A DNA stretch of 64,000 nt from PGYR01 sp046290495 (GCA_046290495.1 JBKAGT010000005.1:496001-560000), one strand, 5' to 3'; counted from the stretch's first letter, positions 9,738-18,713 are shown. A program made the numbers and translations. The notes: generated from the sequence alone by a model not told the origin.

Positions 9738-10557
9738 AATTACATATATGTCTGCTGCAGGGAACCTATTTGCTGTGATAGATAATAGGGATAATCTGTT
9801 AGAAAATACTAATCTTGAAAGTTTGGCTATTAAACTTTGCTCAAAATCAACTAATGGTATTATGGATACTGAAGGTTTAATGCTTTTGGAAAATAGTGAT
9901 CAGTATGACTTTGATTGCAAGTTCTATAATCCCGATGGCTCGACTGGTATGATGTGTGGAAATGGTGGTAGAGCTATAGTTAAATTTGCTAGCTTGGTTG
10001 ACCAAATAGAAAGAAATAGCAGAAGTATTAAATTTTTTATGGCTAATGATGTATATGAAGCTAAGTTTGCTGGTGATAACATAAACTTGACTATGGCAGG
10101 TGTTAAATCCGAATATGAAAAACAAATATTAATCGACAACAAAACTATTAATACTTATTTTGTTGACAATGGCTCACAACATGCTGTAATCAATATAAAT
10201 GATTTAAAAATTGAAAATCTAGAAAATTTACAAATAGAAGACCTTGGAAAGAAAGTCAGATATAATTCTGCTTTTGAGCCAAATGGTGCTAATGCGAATT
10301 TCTATTCGTATTCAAATGAAGTTATAAATCTTAGGACTTACGAAAGAGGAGTTGAACAGGAAACTGGTGCTTGTGGTACTGGGGCTGTAGCAACAGCTAT
10401 AGCTGCAAACAAGAACTTAGGAATAGATTTCCCTATTAGAATAATTCCAACTAGTGGAGATCTCTTAACAATAAACTTAAACAAAATTAACGGCAAGAAA
10501 ATCTATCAACTTATAGGACCAGCCAAAGTTATTAATAAAAGTAAATTTGAAATCTAA
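9727..10557 (+). CDS. dapF: Diaminopimelate epimerase
   Basis: PLP-independent epimerase that converts LL- to meso-diaminopimelate for lysine and peptidoglycan synthesis. The 276-aa length is normal. Both catalytic cysteines are visible: Cys77 in the NPDGSTGMMCGNGGRA block and Cys216 in ETGACGTGA, each in its conserved motif. The N-terminal GNLFAVID block also fits the family. The ATG at 9727 lies inside the upstream phosphatase gene (11-base overlap), which suggests coupled translation. Confidence 0.95.
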   Translation: MQVEITYMSAAGNLFAVIDNRDNLLENTNLESLAIKLCSKSTNGIMDTEGLMLLENSDQYDFDCKFYNPDGSTGMMCGNGGRAIVKFASLVDQIERNSRSIKFFMANDVYEAKFAGDNINLTMAGVKSEYEKQILIDNKTINTYFVDNGSQHAVININDLKIENLENLQIEDLGKKVRYNSAFEPNGANANFYSYSNEVINLRTYERGVEQETGACGTGAVATAIAANKNLGIDFPIRIIPTSGDLLTINLNKINGKKIYQLIGPAKVINKSKFEI

Positions 10558-10571
10558 AAAAAAGTAATTGA

Positions 10572-11741
10572 ATGAAAGAAATATTAAGAATATCAGAAGA
10601 TCTATACTCAAAGATGCTGAACATAAGAAGGACAATTCACCAAAATCCAGAGTTATCCTTCGAAGAATATGAAACTTCAAAGTATATAAAAAATAAGCTA
10701 GATGAGTTAGGAATTGAAAATCAAATAATTGGTAAAACTGGAGTAGTTGGATTGATTGGCAAAGGCGAAAAATGTGTTGCTCTAAGAGCTGACATTGACG
10801 CACTGCCAATAGAAGAAGAAACGGGTTTAGACTTTGCCTCACAAAACAAAGGGGTAATGCATGCATGCGGACATGATATGCATACGACAATGTTATTAGC
10901 TGCTGCTGAAATATTAAAAGATATGGAAGATTCCATTAATGGTGTTGTAAAATTAATATTTCAACCAGGCGAAGAGAAACTACCTGGAGGAGCAAGCATT
11001 CTAATAGAAGAAGGTGTACTTGAAAACCCTACGGTTAATGCCATTTTTGGCCAACATATATTTCCTGGTGAGCAAGAAGGTACGGTTTCATTAAACTCTG
11101 GACCTGTTATGGGTGCCCCAGATGAATTATACTTTACAATCAGAGGTAAAAGTACTCATGCAGCTCAGCCACATTTAGGTTTTGACCCTATTGTAGCGGC
11201 CTCTAACCTAATACTTCACTTTCAAGATTTAATTACCAAATACAAAGACCCAATAGAACCTGGAGTATTATCTATCACTTCAATTAAAGGTGGAAACTCA
11301 ACTAATATTATACCAAATTCTGTTGATTTAATGGGAACATTAAGGTCATTCGATGAGGATTGGCGAAATAAAATGCACAAGCTAATCTATGAAAATTCTG
11401 AATTATTGAGTAAATTGTACGGTTGTGAGATTGATGTAACTATAAAAAAGGGTTATCCACCTGTAATAAACGATGAAGAATTAACGAATCTAACAATTGA
11501 AATATCCAAAGAGATAGTTGGAGAAGTTAATACCTTAGAGTTTATACCAAAGATGTGGGGCGAAGATTTTGCATTTTACGGTAAGAATATTCCAGCTACA
11601 TTTTGGTTTGTTGGTGTAAGACCATCTGAATTGGATGATATGCCTGCGTTACACAATTCTAAATTATCACCAAGTGAAAAAGCTATGCCTATAGGCACAG
11701 CAATGTTAGTAAACTCAGCTATAAATTATTTGAACAAGTAA
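10572..11741 (+). CDS. M20 family amidohydrolase (N-acyl-amino-acid or hippurate hydrolase type)
   Basis: Cytosolic metallo-amidohydrolase of the M20D group, which removes acyl groups from N-acyl amino acids or related amides. The 389-aa protein shows HACGHDMH at residues 98-105 (metal ligands Cys99 and His101), FQPGEE near 131-136 with the metal and base glutamates, and GQHIFPG further on. The lid or dimerisation domain carries GKSTHAAQPHLGFDPI. Since dapF lies 14 bases upstream, an N-acetyl-diaminopimelate or amino-acid deacylase role is conceivable, but the substrate cannot be read from sequence. Confidence 0.88.
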   Translation: MKEILRISEDLYSKMLNIRRTIHQNPELSFEEYETSKYIKNKLDELGIENQIIGKTGVVGLIGKGEKCVALRADIDALPIEEETGLDFASQNKGVMHACGHDMHTTMLLAAAEILKDMEDSINGVVKLIFQPGEEKLPGGASILIEEGVLENPTVNAIFGQHIFPGEQEGTVSLNSGPVMGAPDELYFTIRGKSTHAAQPHLGFDPIVAASNLILHFQDLITKYKDPIEPGVLSITSIKGGNSTNIIPNSVDLMGTLRSFDEDWRNKMHKLIYENSELLSKLYGCEIDVTIKKGYPPVINDEELTNLTIEISKEIVGEVNTLEFIPKMWGEDFAFYGKNIPATFWFVGVRPSELDDMPALHNSKLSPSEKAMPIGTAMLVNSAINYLNK

Positions 11742-11745
11742 ACTT

Positions 11746-12123
11746 ATGAACAGACTGTTAGTAGTAGAAGATGATCCGGGGCAACAAAACTTGCTTCAGA
11801 TGATATTTAAGTATTCTGTCAAATTAGACATTGTTGCCGATAATACTTATAATTTGAGGGATGCCGTTTCTCAGTTAGAACAACATAAGTATTCTATGAT
11901 TGTCTGTGATTTACGTCTGCCCTATTCAGAAAACATCAGAAATACTATTGAAACAATTGAGAAGCATAAAAATGAATCAAAAGTAATTTACTGTTCTGTG
12001 GAAGATATAGACAAACAGACATTGGAGTTTATCAATGAGTCTGGTTCTTTGTTTGTTTCTAAAAATCTCGATTTCATGAACTATTTACAGAAAGAGTTAG
12101 AATCTAACCTGAGTATAGATTGA
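11746..12123 (+). CDS. Stand-alone response-regulator receiver domain
   Basis: A 125-aa CheY-like receiver with no output domain. The acidic pocket (Glu8, Asp9, Asp10), the phospho-acceptor Asp55 in IVCDLRLP, a Ser at 84 in the Thr/Ser position and the conserved Lys106 in FVSKN are all present, so phosphorylation is likely. No histidine kinase is encoded nearby. Its stop overlaps the TTG start of meaB by 4 bases (TTGA). The partner kinase and the output are unknown. Confidence 0.82.
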   Translation: MNRLLVVEDDPGQQNLLQMIFKYSVKLDIVADNTYNLRDAVSQLEQHKYSMIVCDLRLPYSENIRNTIETIEKHKNESKVIYCSVEDIDKQTLEFINESGSLFVSKNLDFMNYLQKELESNLSID

Positions 12124-13085
12124 AATATAGGAAGGAAAACATAGTCGACGGAATTTTAAATTCTGAAATACGTTTTTTATCCAAAGCAATCACACTAATA
12201 GAAAGTGCTTCCACCAAACATTTCGAGTTGGGTCAAGACATTTTAGAAGAGGTGTTACAAAATTCTGGAAATTCTATCAGAATTGGTATAACTGGGCCTC
12301 CCGGAGTAGGTAAATCAACTTTAATTGAAGCATTAGGACTTCACTACTGTAATGAGAACTATAAAACAGCTGTACTTGCAATTGACCCATCGAGTAAAGT
12401 AAGTGGCGGTTCTATATTAGGTGACAAAACAAGGATGCTGCAATTATCAAAGCATGAAAATTCATACATCAGACCCACTCCATCTTCAGGAATGCTTGGA
12501 GGTACTTCTGCTAGAACTAAAGAGTCCATTCAACTTTGTGAAGCCGCTGGATTCCAAAGAATATTGGTAGAAACTGTAGGAGTTGGACAAAATGAAATTA
12601 ATATTTCTGATCTTGTAGATGTCCTAATAATATTACTAAACCCAGGTTCTGGAGATGAGTTGCAAGGGATAAAAAGAGGTGTCCTAGAAGTTTCTGATAT
12701 CATCGCTATTAACAAAGCAGACATTAATATTAAGCTAGTAAATGAAACTGTTTTAGAGTACAAAAATGCTATAAGATTAATAGATTATGACAAGGATTTT
12801 TGGAAAAGAAAAGTATTGAAAATATCCGCATTAGAATCAATAGGGATTGAAAAAGTTACAAATACAATCGATAGCTTCATCAAGCAGTCTAAAGATATTG
12901 GATTTTTCGATAAGAATAGAATAAATCAAGAAAAAGAAAGACTTCTTGAAGTGTTAAAGCTAGAAATACTAAAGAGAAAACTTAATAATCAAGAATTTAA
13001 AAATTCTTATAATGCAATTGTAAACCAAATTGAGAATAATGAAACAACAGCTATTAAAGGAGCTATGAAGTTATTAGATGAATAA
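12120..13085 (+). CDS. meaB: MeaB/ArgK family G3E GTPase, cobalamin-mutase chaperone
   Basis: P-loop GTPase that protects and reloads adenosylcobalamin-dependent acyl-CoA mutases such as methylmalonyl-CoA mutase. The 321-aa protein has Walker A GPPGVGKST at residues 59-67, the family block DPSSKVSGGSILGDKTRM, RPTPSSGMLGGTSA, ETVGVGQ and the guanine motif NKAD near 199. The start is a TTG overlapping the preceding stop; no ATG lies before the conserved helical N-terminus. It overlaps the next gene by 8 bases. The mutase genes are not in this window. Confidence 0.92.
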   Translation: MKYRKENIVDGILNSEIRFLSKAITLIESASTKHFELGQDILEEVLQNSGNSIRIGITGPPGVGKSTLIEALGLHYCNENYKTAVLAIDPSSKVSGGSILGDKTRMLQLSKHENSYIRPTPSSGMLGGTSARTKESIQLCEAAGFQRILVETVGVGQNEINISDLVDVLIILLNPGSGDELQGIKRGVLEVSDIIAINKADINIKLVNETVLEYKNAIRLIDYDKDFWKRKVLKISALESIGIEKVTNTIDSFIKQSKDIGFFDKNRINQEKERLLEVLKLEILKRKLNNQEFKNSYNAIVNQIENNETTAIKGAMKLLDE

Positions 13086-13683
13086 ATTAGCAGTAGCAAC
13101 AAATAATAAGAACAAACTCAAAGAAATCAACCACTTATTTGAATTTAATAAGATTGAAAATGTAGCTATATTTTCAATTAATGATTTGGATGTAGTAAGT
13201 GACCCTGAAGAAACTGGAAAAACATTAGCTGAGAACTCTTTAATAAAGTCTAAATCTTTATTCATCAAAACGGATATTGATTCAATTGCTGATGATACAG
13301 GTTTATTTGTTGATTTTTTAGATGGGAAACCAGGTGTAAAGTCAGCTAGATATGCGTCTGAGAAAGCAAATGATTCAGAAAACAGAACGAAACTTTTGTC
13401 CGTATTAGGAAATTCTACAAACAGAAGTGCACATTTCAAAACAACAATTTGTTTCACAAATAATGATATTACAAAATATTTCGAAGGTATTTGTCCAGGA
13501 AATATATCTTATAAAGAAGAAGGAAAGCACGGCTTTGGATATGATTCAATATTTATACCTGATGGGTATGAAATTACATTTGCAGAAATGGAAGCAAACC
13601 TTAAAAATAAAATTAGTCATAGATCTATTGCATTATCAAAATTCATCAACTGGTATAAAAACGAATATGTTTCTACTTCTTAA
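13078..13683 (+). CDS. rdgB: RdgB/HAM1 family non-canonical purine NTP pyrophosphatase
   Basis: House-cleaning enzyme that hydrolyses dITP, XTP and dXTP to the monophosphates so that deaminated purines are not built into DNA. The 201-aa protein starts with the family motif AVATNNKNKLKEI. It contains ADDTGLFVDFLDGKPGVKSARYA (shown here as a motif from about residue 70), GKHGFGYDSIFIP and a final SHRS-type block. The start lies 8 bases inside meaB. Its 3' end overlaps the convergent DUF4301 gene by 11 bases. Confidence 0.93.
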   Translation: MNKLAVATNNKNKLKEINHLFEFNKIENVAIFSINDLDVVSDPEETGKTLAENSLIKSKSLFIKTDIDSIADDTGLFVDFLDGKPGVKSARYASEKANDSENRTKLLSVLGNSTNRSAHFKTTICFTNNDITKYFEGICPGNISYKEEGKHGFGYDSIFIPDGYEITFAEMEANLKNKISHRSIALSKFINWYKNEYVSTS

Positions 13684-15145
13684 TTATCCTTCTCCTATCT
13701 AGTAAATCAAAAACCGTTTTAACTGGGTTAAAATACTCTTCTGGCATTTCTATAAATATAGTATTCCAATCATACATTCCCCCATTCCATAATCCTGGTA
13801 ACTCCAATGCTTTTATTTCCTGACCATCATGTGTTTTGTTGGTTATGAAATATGAATTTGAATTGACAAAATCTAATAAGTTATACTTGTCCCCTTTGTA
13901 ATCCGTCAAACCACAAATCATATCAACTGGATTGAAATGAGTTGACTTGTTGAAATATGACTCGTTTTTCCCAATTGAAAAATCAATCTGAGCAGCTTCA
14001 ACAATTTGTGTTGTTATATTTCCATTATCATTTACAAAGAATGGGCCACCACCCGGCTGATCTTCATTTCTAACCATTGCACAAACTCTTAGGGGTCTAT
14101 TCAAAAGTTTTTTTAAGTCTTCATTCTTATCAATTTTTAAAAAAAATTCATCCTGGTAGAATCTAGCTATTTCTTTTGTTAATGACTTGTCTTCTTTATC
14201 GTTATCAAGTCTTTGGGCAAAATTAAATAGTTGTTTTTGAATTGAATAAAAATAACCTAACATAAATTGCTTAAACTTATTCGAATTTCTGTTATTAGGA
14301 ACTGTAATCACATTATCGATATTTTTTATGTGTGCTACATCGTATTCTAATTCATTCAAATTAAATATTAAAGCACCATGACCACCTGGTCTAGTTAATA
14401 TTTTTCCATAATCATCTAACACTGGATTGTTATCTTTATCTACTGCTATTGTATCAGTTCTCGAGTCTTGATTACTCAATGACCAATTAATAGCAAAAAC
14501 TTCATTCTTTGATATCTTCTTGAGCTTCTTTTGAATTTTTTTCATGTGGTTAGAAGACACAGTAAAATGGACAGATAGCTTTCCATTATTAAGTAAGTAT
14601 TCTTTTGACTCCTGAATATGCTCATAAATAGGTGTGCGGGTGACTCCAAAATAGTTGTGGAATGGTATCAAAGCTTTAGGTTTATTCAAATAATCAAGTT
14701 GATCTTCACCTAATATTACATCAATTATTTCTGATAAATCTGTTGTTTTATCCAGTTTTTTGAGTTTTACGTCACTGCCTAACTTCTTTTTTACTTTCTT
14801 ATAAAAAGGTAAATGCTTTAGATTATTAAATAAGTATAATAAATCATCCCTTGAACTTAAATCTGACGTTTCCAAATAGTCAATACTTGGGTATTTTACT
14901 GTATTTTTTAGAATAACTAAATCTTTGAACATTCTGGTAGCTGCGCCAGATGCAGGAACAAACTTAACACATTCTTTGTTTGTAATTAAGTTTTTATATT
15001 CTATCAAGTTGTCTTCATTTAAGATTCTATTTTGATTTTGTATTCCATCACCCAATACACATGGCTTATCCAATACTACTGCTGTAGTTCCATTTTTAAA
15101 TATTATTAATTGTTCTTCAATTGTTAATTCTTTTTTTAAAGACAT
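13673..15145 (-). CDS. DUF4301 family protein
   Basis: A 490-aa protein of a family found mainly in Bacteroidota and with no established function. The hallmark VPASGAATRMFK lies near residues 62-73. Other conserved-looking blocks are RTPIYEHIQE, ILTRPGGHGALIFNLNEL and CAMVRNEDQPGGGPFF. There is no signal peptide or membrane helix, so it is probably cytosolic. The glycine-rich PASGAATRM and RPGGHGAL stretches recall sugar-nucleotidyltransferase active sites, but this is only a weak inference. It is monocistronic, convergent with the RdgB gene and divergent from queF. Confidence 0.75.
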   Translation of the reverse strand: MSLKKELTIEEQLIIFKNGTTAVVLDKPCVLGDGIQNQNRILNEDNLIEYKNLITNKECVKFVPASGAATRMFKDLVILKNTVKYPSIDYLETSDLSSRDDLLYLFNNLKHLPFYKKVKKKLGSDVKLKKLDKTTDLSEIIDVILGEDQLDYLNKPKALIPFHNYFGVTRTPIYEHIQESKEYLLNNGKLSVHFTVSSNHMKKIQKKLKKISKNEVFAINWSLSNQDSRTDTIAVDKDNNPVLDDYGKILTRPGGHGALIFNLNELEYDVAHIKNIDNVITVPNNRNSNKFKQFMLGYFYSIQKQLFNFAQRLDNDKEDKSLTKEIARFYQDEFFLKIDKNEDLKKLLNRPLRVCAMVRNEDQPGGGPFFVNDNGNITTQIVEAAQIDFSIGKNESYFNKSTHFNPVDMICGLTDYKGDKYNLLDFVNSNSYFITNKTHDGQEIKALELPGLWNGGMYDWNTIFIEMPEEYFNPVKTVFDLLDRRRIIKK

Positions 15146-15198
15146 TTCTTTTTTACCTAATTAATATTCTGTGCCTATTTTTATTCATCACTATTTTA

Positions 15199-15206
15199 TA
15201 ATTTTG
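15199..15206 (+). promoter_or_regulatory. Candidate -7 element (TAATTTTG) upstream of queF
   Basis: Matches the Bacteroidota -7 consensus TAnnTTTG and lies 34 bases before the queF ATG. I see no clear TTTG at the expected -33 distance. The DNA is AT-rich, so a chance match is possible. I also looked here for a preQ1 riboswitch and saw none. Confidence 0.3.
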
Positions 15207-15240
15207 AGTGATTAATTTTAACAAATATAATAAATGATAA

Positions 15241-15591
15241 ATGAATAACTTAGAAACATTCGAGAATCCTAGACCAGGAAGATATTTTACTATCACACAT
15301 GAAAATCCTGAATTTACATCTGTTTGCCCTATGACTGGACTACCTGACTTTGGGAATATAATTGTAAATTATGTTCCTGATAAGCTTTGTGTAGAACTTA
15401 AATCATTAAAATATTACTTCTTAGCTTATAGAGATAAAGGTATATTTTATGAAGAAATAACTAATCAAATACTTGATGATTTAGTAGAATTATTAGATCC
15501 CATCGAAATGGAAATAATAAGTGAGTGGGGTACACGTGGTGGTATGAACTCAGTAATTACAGCAAGTCATGTAAAAGAAAACAATGGTTAG
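15241..15591 (+). CDS. queF: NADPH-dependent 7-cyano-7-deazaguanine reductase (preQ0 reductase)
   Basis: Reduces the nitrile of preQ0 to the amine preQ1 in queuosine synthesis for tRNA. At 116 aa it is the short unimodular form. Catalytic Cys29 and Asp36 sit in FTSVCPMTGLPDF, and the NADPH-binding QueF motif appears as ELKSLK at residues 52-57. It overlaps queD by 8 bases, so two steps of the same pathway are coupled. The other queuosine genes (folE, queE, queC, tgt) are not in the window. Confidence 0.95.
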   Translation: MNNLETFENPRPGRYFTITHENPEFTSVCPMTGLPDFGNIIVNYVPDKLCVELKSLKYYFLAYRDKGIFYEEITNQILDDLVELLDPIEMEIISEWGTRGGMNSVITASHVKENNG

Positions 15592-16003
15592 AATAGGAAA
15601 AGAATATAAATGGGAAATGAGTCATAGACTCCCATTTCACGAAGGCGATTGTATCAATATACATGGTCATAGTTACAAAATGTTGGTTGTCTTAGAAGGT
15701 GAGGTCAACGATAATAAAATGCTAATAGACTTTTATGACATTGATAAAATAGTTAATCCTCTTCTTTCAAAACTTGATCATGCCTTTTTAGTAGATTCGA
15801 ATGATAAGGAGATAATTGACTTTTTGGATTCAAAATCATTTAAAAAGTATGAAATCGATGGCTTTTCTACAGCAGAAGACATAAGTCTTTATATTTTGAA
15901 TTATTTGAAACCAAAAGTATCTGAACACAAGAATATTAACTTTATCAAAATCAGAATTTATGAAACTTTTGATGCATGGGCTGAATCAGAATCTAAATTA
16001 TAA
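15584..16003 (+). CDS. queD: 6-carboxytetrahydropterin synthase / PTPS family
   Basis: Zinc enzyme of the 6-pyruvoyl-tetrahydropterin synthase fold, making 6-carboxy-tetrahydropterin for queuosine. The 139-aa protein has zinc ligands His14, His27 and His29 (HGHSY) and the catalytic Cys23 in GDCINIHGH, the spacing expected for QueD. A C-terminal ETFDAWAE block holds the substrate-binding Glu. Its overlap with queF supports QueD over other PTPS relatives. Confidence 0.92.
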   Translation: MVRIGKEYKWEMSHRLPFHEGDCINIHGHSYKMLVVLEGEVNDNKMLIDFYDIDKIVNPLLSKLDHAFLVDSNDKEIIDFLDSKSFKKYEIDGFSTAEDISLYILNYLKPKVSEHKNINFIKIRIYETFDAWAESESKL

Positions 16004-16023
16004 ATTAATAAAAAATTGAAAAT

Positions 16024-17220
16024 ATGAATACTAAAGAATATATAGCAATAGAAGAACAGTACGGAGCAAGGAATTACAACCCACTTGATGTTGTAATAAG
16101 TAAAGCAGAAGGCGTATGGTTGTATGATGTAGAAGGTAATAAATACTTAGATTGTTTAGCTGCATACTCTTCGGTTAATCAAGGGCATTGTAACCCTAGT
16201 ATATTATCTGTATTCAAATCACAAGCTGAAAAAGTTACTATTACTAGTCGTGCATTTAGAAATGATCAGTTGCCCAAACTATATAGGAAACTGAGTGAAA
16301 TGACTGGATTTGAAATGTCATTGCCTATGAATTCGGGTGCTGAAGCTGTAGAGACTGCAATTAAAGCTGCAAGAAGATGGGGTTATAGAAACAAGAATAT
16401 TGCAAAAGATAAAGCTGAGATAATTGTTGCAAATGACAATTTCCACGGGAGAACTACAACAATAGTTGGATTTTCTACTGATGAACAATACAAAAAGGAT
16501 TTTGGTCCTTTTACTCCTGGGTTTAAAGTCTCTGAATATGGAAATATTGATTCAGTAAAAGAACAAATAACCGAAAATACATGTTGTATTATGGTAGAAC
16601 CTATACAAGGTGAAGCAGGTATAATCATACCTCCTGAAGGGTATTTATCTGAATTAAGAAAGTTGTGTGATGAAAATAATATTCTTCTTGCATTTGATGA
16701 AATACAATCAGGATTAGGAAGAAGCGGTAAGTTATTTGCTCACCAATATGAAAATGTTAGACCTGATATGGTTATCATTGGAAAAGCACTATCAGGTGGA
16801 TTCTACCCAGTTTCTGCTGTTTTATCTGACAAAAAAGTTCTAGGTGTTTTTGGCCCTGGAGATCACGGGAGCACTTTCGGAGGAAATCCATTGGGTGCTG
16901 CTGTAGCACATGCTGCTCTTGAAGTTATTGAAAAAGAGAACCTAATTCAAAAGTCTTTTGATAATGGCAATTATTTCATGGATTTACTTAGGACTATCAA
17001 AAGTGATAAAATAAAGGAAGTCAGAGGTAGAGGTCTGTGGATTGGTTTAGAGTTAACTGAGAACGCTAGAAAGTATTGTGAAGATTTGATGGAACTTGGA
17101 GTATTATGCAAAGAGACACATGATTATGTAATAAGAATTGCTCCTCCCCTTGTTATCACAAAAGATGAAATTGATTGGGCTTTTGAAAGAATTAAATCAG
17201 TAATTGAAAAACACTCTTAA
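16024..17220 (+). CDS. rocD: Ornithine aminotransferase (class III PLP aminotransferase)
   Basis: Transfers the delta-amino group of ornithine to 2-oxoglutarate, giving glutamate-5-semialdehyde and linking arginine breakdown with proline. The 398-aa protein opens with the OAT-like YGARNYNPLDVVISKAEG block. It contains MNSGAEAVETAIKAAR, NFHGRT, EPIQGEAGI, FDEIQSGLGRSG and the PLP lysine at about residue 254 in IIGKALSGGFYP. Close relatives such as acetylornithine aminotransferase are the main alternative; the N-terminal block and STFGGNPLG favour RocD. It follows queD by 20 bases, with no evident functional link. Confidence 0.9.
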   Translation: MNTKEYIAIEEQYGARNYNPLDVVISKAEGVWLYDVEGNKYLDCLAAYSSVNQGHCNPSILSVFKSQAEKVTITSRAFRNDQLPKLYRKLSEMTGFEMSLPMNSGAEAVETAIKAARRWGYRNKNIAKDKAEIIVANDNFHGRTTTIVGFSTDEQYKKDFGPFTPGFKVSEYGNIDSVKEQITENTCCIMVEPIQGEAGIIIPPEGYLSELRKLCDENNILLAFDEIQSGLGRSGKLFAHQYENVRPDMVIIGKALSGGFYPVSAVLSDKKVLGVFGPGDHGSTFGGNPLGAAVAHAALEVIEKENLIQKSFDNGNYFMDLLRTIKSDKIKEVRGRGLWIGLELTENARKYCEDLMELGVLCKETHDYVIRIAPPLVITKDEIDWAFERIKSVIEKHS

Positions 17221-17222
17221 AA

Positions 17223-17933
17223 TTGAATGCAAATAATAAATATCAATTGATTATAGACCCTCCTAGTGAGGGTCTTTTCAATATGGGAAAAGACTTGGAA
17301 TTAGCTAAGAATTTTGAAAAAAGTCACTCCCCTATTTTCAGATTATATTCTTGGAAACCTTGGTGTTTATCACTTGGATATAACCAAAATGATGCTAATA
17401 TTAATAAGGAAAAATTAGTAAGTAATAATATCGACTTAGTTCGAAGACCAACAGGCGGTAGAGCTGTATTACATGCAAATGAACTTACCTATTCAGTAAT
17501 AACAAAAGTTAATTCTCATCGAACAAAGGAACTGATTTATAGAGATGTTCATCAACTTATAGCTGAAGTTTTTATATCATTAGGTGTAGAAGTAGATTTC
17601 GTAAAAACGAATCCAGACTTTAAAAATTTTTACAAATCAGACGAAAGATCTGTTTCTTGCTTTGCCTCGTCAGCAAGGTATGAACTAACATACGACAATA
17701 AAAAAATAGTTGGTTCTGCTCAAAGATTGTTCAAAGATACTCTACTGCAACACGGTTCCATATTATTAGATTATGGCTTTGAAAATATAGCAGAATATGT
17801 ATCTACCAATGAAAGTAAAATCAAAAAACTAAAAGAATTCACACTAAAAACAGCAATTCCTTTGAACGCAATTAGTTCTAAAACCATTTCCTTATCAAGA
17901 CTTATTAATGCTTTTACCGAACAGCTAAAATAG
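17223..17933 (+). CDS. Lipoate/octanoate transferase family protein (LipM-like)
   Basis: A 236-aa BPL/LplA/LipB-fold protein that attaches octanoate or lipoate to lipoyl domains of 2-oxoacid dehydrogenases. Motifs are RRPTGGRAVLHANELTYS near residues 74-91, Cys146 in SCFASSARYEL, and KIVGSAQRLFKDTLLQHGSILLD (given as a block from about 161). The cysteine at the LipM position points to an octanoyltransferase rather than an ATP-dependent ligase. The start is a TTG 2 bases after rocD; the first internal ATG (Met21) would cut into the conserved N-terminal region. It ends the queF-led run. Confidence 0.82.
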   Translation: MNANNKYQLIIDPPSEGLFNMGKDLELAKNFEKSHSPIFRLYSWKPWCLSLGYNQNDANINKEKLVSNNIDLVRRPTGGRAVLHANELTYSVITKVNSHRTKELIYRDVHQLIAEVFISLGVEVDFVKTNPDFKNFYKSDERSVSCFASSARYELTYDNKKIVGSAQRLFKDTLLQHGSILLDYGFENIAEYVSTNESKIKKLKEFTLKTAIPLNAISSKTISLSRLINAFTEQLK

Positions 17934-18003
17934 TTCATAAAAATATGGCATAAATATTGTAAGTACTATTTAAAAACTTTCGTTTATTAATCGTACGAGC
18001 ATT

Positions 18004-18120
18004 ATGATACTTGCAGCATATATACTATTCTTCTCATCTGTACTTTTGTTATTAAACACTTCACATAAGTTTATCAAAACACTAAAGTTAATGCCAATTA
18101 AGACTGAAACAAAAAGATGA
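18004..18120 (+). CDS. Possible 38-codon membrane peptide coupled to the NlpC/P60 gene
   Basis: A short frame with an ATG at 18004 encodes one hydrophobic helix (about residues 2-18) followed by a basic tail with seven Lys/Arg in the last 18 residues. This is the topology of a single-pass small membrane protein with a cytoplasmic positive end. Its TGA overlaps the ATG of the following NlpC/P60 lipoprotein gene as ATGA. The same geometry is used by real gene pairs elsewhere in this window, for example nuoJ/nuoK. I recognise no family. It could also be a non-conserved upstream frame. Confidence 0.4.
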   Translation: MILAAYILFFSSVLLLLNTSHKFIKTLKLMPIKTETKR

Positions 18121-18668
18121 GTTTCAAAAGAACCATATTAACTTTAGGTCTAATCATTTTCTTATGGAGTTGTAGCTCATATGTAAGGTTTACATCCGAA
18201 GACATTGATTCTATTAAGACTTATGGTCATTTGGTTTATGATGGTAGTAAAAAAATAATTGAGTCATTAGAAAAAGAATTAAAAGAAGATAACAAAAGCA
18301 ATCACTTTGAGGGCAAAATTCTCTCCTCTTCGAAAAAGTGGCTCGGAACACCCTATAAATATGGTGGTACATCAGAAGATGGTGTAGACTGCTCAGGTTT
18401 TGTTCTTAATGTTTATAAAGACTTAGGTATAGTATTACCAAGAACCTCAAAACAACAATATGAGTCAACAGAAAGAATTAACTCAGATGAAAAAACTGTT
18501 GGCGATTTAGTATTTTTCCGAAGAGGACGAGACATAGGTCATGTTGGTATTTATGTAGGTTCTAACAAGGTCATCCATGCATCTACCTCAAAAGGTGTTA
18601 TTATCCAAGATTTAAGAAATTCATATTTAGAAAGAACGTTTGCTGGGTTCGGCAGAGTAAGTCATTAA
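18117..18668 (+). CDS. NlpC/P60 family peptidoglycan hydrolase, lipoprotein
   Basis: Predicted periplasmic cysteine peptidase that cleaves D-Glu to meso-DAP or similar bonds in peptidoglycan stems. The 183-aa protein has a lipoprotein signal with LWSC (lipid Cys19), a short linker, and an NlpC/P60 domain from about residue 70. The catalytic set is visible: Cys92 in DGVDCSGF, His142 in IGHVGIY and His154 in KVIHAS. Its ATG overlaps the stop of the 38-codon frame upstream. It is followed by two more lipoprotein genes. Confidence 0.93.
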   Translation: MSFKRTILTLGLIIFLWSCSSYVRFTSEDIDSIKTYGHLVYDGSKKIIESLEKELKEDNKSNHFEGKILSSSKKWLGTPYKYGGTSEDGVDCSGFVLNVYKDLGIVLPRTSKQQYESTERINSDEKTVGDLVFFRRGRDIGHVGIYVGSNKVIHASTSKGVIIQDLRNSYLERTFAGFGRVSH

Positions 18669-18705
18669 GTTTTTATCATAACTTACCTATCTCCATAATA
18701 TTTGT

Positions 18706-18713
18706 TAAATTTG
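18706..18713 (+). promoter_or_regulatory. Candidate -7 element (TAAATTTG) upstream of the SUMF1-like gene
   Basis: Exact match to TAnnTTTG, 37 bases before the ATG at 18751, in the 82-base gap after the NlpC/P60 gene. The same octamer lies upstream of priA and of the gene at 61868. I see no good -33 TTTG at the usual spacing. Confidence 0.3.

Noticed and set aside
10477..10890. Minus-strand 137-codon frame across dapF and the amidohydrolase
   Set aside because: Antisense to two conserved genes, with low-complexity Leu/Phe composition.
15146..15240. Possible preQ1 riboswitch ahead of queF
   Set aside because: I looked for the short C-rich/A-rich pseudoknot pattern of preQ1-I and found none; the spacer is plain AT-rich.
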